From an uncultured Verrucomicrobium sp. (GTDB taxonomy: Bacteria; Verrucomicrobiota; Verrucomicrobiia; Methylacidiphilales; GAS474): a stretch of DNA of 6,806 bases. The stretch covers positions 1 through 6,806 of the forward strand of contig CAISZB010000218.1 of NCBI GenBank assembly GCA_903889845.1. The letters run 5' to 3'. Shown here piece by piece: positions 5,218 to 6,806 of the stretch. The notes under the pieces are model-generated. The model did no database searches. It saw only the letters and a program-made list of their open reading frames with translations, and was not told the origin of the DNA. Position 1 is the first letter of the stretch. The number at the start of each line of letters is the position of its first letter. Position numbers and translations under genes: made by a program.

Positions 5218-6806
5218 AGTGCGTGGGTTGTTCATCGACGACTTCCGCGTCGATCACCTCGCCCTCGGTCGGAGGAGGACGGGTGCCCCCCTTGGGCTGA
5301 TTTCCTCCCTGGCCCTGATTTTTGGACGCCGAGGCCTTATAGAGCGCGGCGGAGGCGGCCTGCCACACCTGGGTCAGGTGCTCCCCGGTCGCCTTGATAT
5401 CGGCGACATCGTCCCCCTTGAGGGCCTCCTTGACCTTTTGCGCCGCCTCTTCGATCTGCGCCCGGTCGCCTACGGAGAGTTGACTCCCGTTTTCCTTGAA
5501 TAGTTTATCGGAGCGATAGACCGCGCCGTCCGCTTCGTTGCGCGCCTCGATCTCCCCGCGCTTCTTCTTGTCGTCATCGGCGTGGAGGTCGGCATCCCTC
5601 CGCATCCGGTCGATTTCCTCCTTGGCCAGGCCGCTGCTGGCGGTGATCGTGATTTTCTGTTCCTTGCCGGTTCCCCGATCCTTGGCCGTGACGCTCAGGA
5701 TGCCGTTGGCGTCGAGATCGAACGAGACCTCGATTTGGGGAATCCCGCGGGGCGCCGGGGGAATATCGGTCAACTGGAAGCGGCCGATGGTCTTATTGTC
5801 TTTGGCCAGCGGGCGCTCTCCCTGCAGGACGTGGACCTCCACGCCCGGCTGGTTGTCGGCCGCCGTGCTGAAGTTCTCCGACTTGTGCGTCGGAATGGTC
5901 GCATTGCGTTCGATCAGGGGAGTGAAGACCCCGCCCACCGTCTCGATGCCGAGCGAAAGCGGCGTCACGTCGAGCAGGACAACGTCCTTCACGTCGCCCT
6001 TGAGGATTCCGGCCTGGATGGCCGCGCCGACGGCGACGACTTCGTCGGGGTTGACGCCCTGGTGCGGCTTCTTGTCGACCAGCGACCGGGCCGTTTCGAC
6101 CACGCGGGGCATCCGGGTCATCCCGCCCACCATCACCAGTTCGTCGACCTTGTCGGCCGTGATCCCGGCATCCTGAAGACACTTCTTCACCGGCGCCAGC
6201 GTCCGCTCGAAGAGATCCTCGCATAATTGATCCATCTTCGCCCGGGTCAGCTTCAGGTCGATGTGCTTCGGCCCGCTTGCGTCGGCGGTGATGAACGGCA
6301 GATTGATCCCGTATTCAATCGTGCTGGAAAGGGCGATCTTCGCCTTCTCCGCCTCTTCCTTGATCCGCTGCAGGGAGTCGGGCTGCTTGCTCAGTTCCAT
6401 GCCGTGGGTCTTTTTGAATTCGGCCAGAATCCAATCCATGATGCGGGCGTCCCAATCGTCGCCGCCCAGATGGGTGTCGCCATTGGTCGCCTTCACCTCG
6501 AAGACGCCGTCGCCGATGTCGAGGATCGAGATGTCGAAGGTCCCCCCGCCCAAATCATAGACGGCGACAACCTCGTTCTTATTCTTGTCGAGGCCGTAAG
6601 CCAAGGAAGCCGCCGTCGGCTCATTGATGATCCTCAGCACCTCCAGCCCGGCGATGCGCCCCGCGTCCTTGGTCGCCTGCCGCTGGGAATCGTTGAAATA
6701 GGCGGGGACCGTGATGACGGCCTGGGTGATTTTCTCGCCCACCCGCATCTCCGCGTCGGCCTTCAGCTTCGAAAGCACCATCGCCGCGATCTCGGGCGGA
6801 CTGAAC
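5216..6806 (-). CDS. dnaK: Chaperone DnaK / Hsp70 (5' end missing)
   Basis: Hsp70 chaperone: ATP-driven binding and release of unfolded protein, cytoplasmic. 529 codons are visible. By alignment to E. coli numbering from memory, about 109 N-terminal residues lie beyond the right edge, giving a normal length near 638. The reading frame enters as FSPPEIAAM, so the in-window ATG at 6779-6781 is internal, not the start. Seen, counted in the visible fragment: VPAYFND (33-39), [12 protein letters not shown] (60-71, catalytic Glu), the ATPase signature [12 protein letters not shown] (82-93), [10 protein letters not shown] (225-234), the interdomain linker [12 protein letters not shown] (275-286), substrate-domain [10 protein letters not shown] (310-319) and [11 protein letters not shown] (362-372), a helical lid (about 390-490), then a Gly/Pro-rich tail ending in EVVDE-QPTH. 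The first phosphate loop, DLGTT, is in the missing part. It is followed by grpE after 11 bases. Whether this is the only dnaK of the genome or a second copy cannot be told from here. Confidence 0.98.
   Translation of the reverse strand, partial: FSPPEIAAMVLSKLKADAEMRVGEKITQAVITVPAYFNDSQRQATKDAGRIAGLEVLRIINEPTAASLAYGLDKNKNEVVAVYDLGGGTFDISILDIGDGVFEVKATNGDTHLGGDDWDARIMDWILAEFKKTHGMELSKQPDSLQRIKEEAEKAKIALSSTIEYGINLPFITADASGPKHIDLKLTRAKMDQLCEDLFERTLAPVKKCLQDAGITADKVDELVMVGGMTRMPRVVETARSLVDKKPHQGVNPDEVVAVGAAIQAGILKGDVKDVVLLDVTPLSLGIETVGGVFTPLIERNATIPTHKSENFSTAADNQPGVEVHVLQGERPLAKDNKTIGRFQLTDIPPAPRGIPQIEVSFDLDANGILSVTAKDRGTGKEQKITITASSGLAKEEIDRMRRDADLHADDDKKKRGEIEARNEADGAVYRSDKLFKENGSQLSVGDRAQIEEAAQKVKEALKGDDVADIKATGEHLTQVWQAASAALYKASASKNQGQGGNQPKGGTRPPPTEGEVIDAEVVDEQPTH

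Noticed and set aside
5582..6226. Overlapping plus-strand open frames of about 212-214 codons
   Set aside because: Mirror frames of dnaK. Strong codon bias in dnaK leaves the opposite frames open; no motif supports them.
1..6806. CRISPR array, tRNA, rRNA, insertion sequence or CIRCE heat-shock operator
   Set aside because: Looked for and not seen: no regularly spaced repeats, no transposase, no clover-leaf or rRNA motifs. The region upstream of dnaK, where a heat-shock operator would lie, is outside the window.

Overview
The window is bacterial, densely coding, and every supported gene lies on the minus strand. In the direction of transcription (right to left) the order is: dnaK (5' end cut off by the window edge), grpE, a zinc-finger-less J-protein of the CbpA/class B type, a slipin (stomatin/prohibitin-like SPFH membrane protein), acetate kinase ackA, a histidine-phosphatase-superfamily protein, and an aldehyde dehydrogenase of the succinate-semialdehyde dehydrogenase type (3' end cut off by the window edge).

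Host: G+C is high, about 66% in a hand-counted 240-base stretch of dnaK and about 58% over the first 600 bases. Packing is tight and no introns, eukaryotic or phage features are seen. The proteins look like those of a high-GC, probably Gram-negative bacterium. The dnaK-grpE-dnaJ order is best known from Thermus and Actinobacteria (the more common order is grpE-dnaK-dnaJ), while the AckA and histidine phosphatase remind me of proteobacterial proteins. I cannot assign a phylum from the sequence alone.

Layout: 5216-6806 dnaK; 4686-5204 grpE; 3679-4674 cbpA-like dnaJ; 2707-3630 slipin; 1433-2695 ackA; 661-1440 histidine phosphatase; 1-602 aldehyde dehydrogenase. Three junctions have 11-base spacers and ackA/phosphatase overlap by 8 bases. 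Only two junctions are longer (48 and 57 bases), and both carry the same 21-base motif (20 of 21 identical), placed so that it supplies the last Glu codon and the TAG stop of the upstream gene. I see no convincing terminator or promoter inside the window, so a single polycistronic unit is plausible.

How the genes may work together: DnaK, GrpE and the J-protein form a complete ATP-driven Hsp70 folding cycle. The slipin would act at the membrane as an oligomeric scaffold. AckA interconverts acetyl phosphate plus ADP with acetate plus ATP. The phosphatase resembles sugar-bisphosphatases of the SHB17 kind, and the aldehyde dehydrogenase oxidises a (semi)aldehyde. The combination suggests a stress module that joins protein and membrane repair to substrate-level ATP production and carbon rerouting. 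That functional link is inference from gene order; the individual family assignments are well supported.
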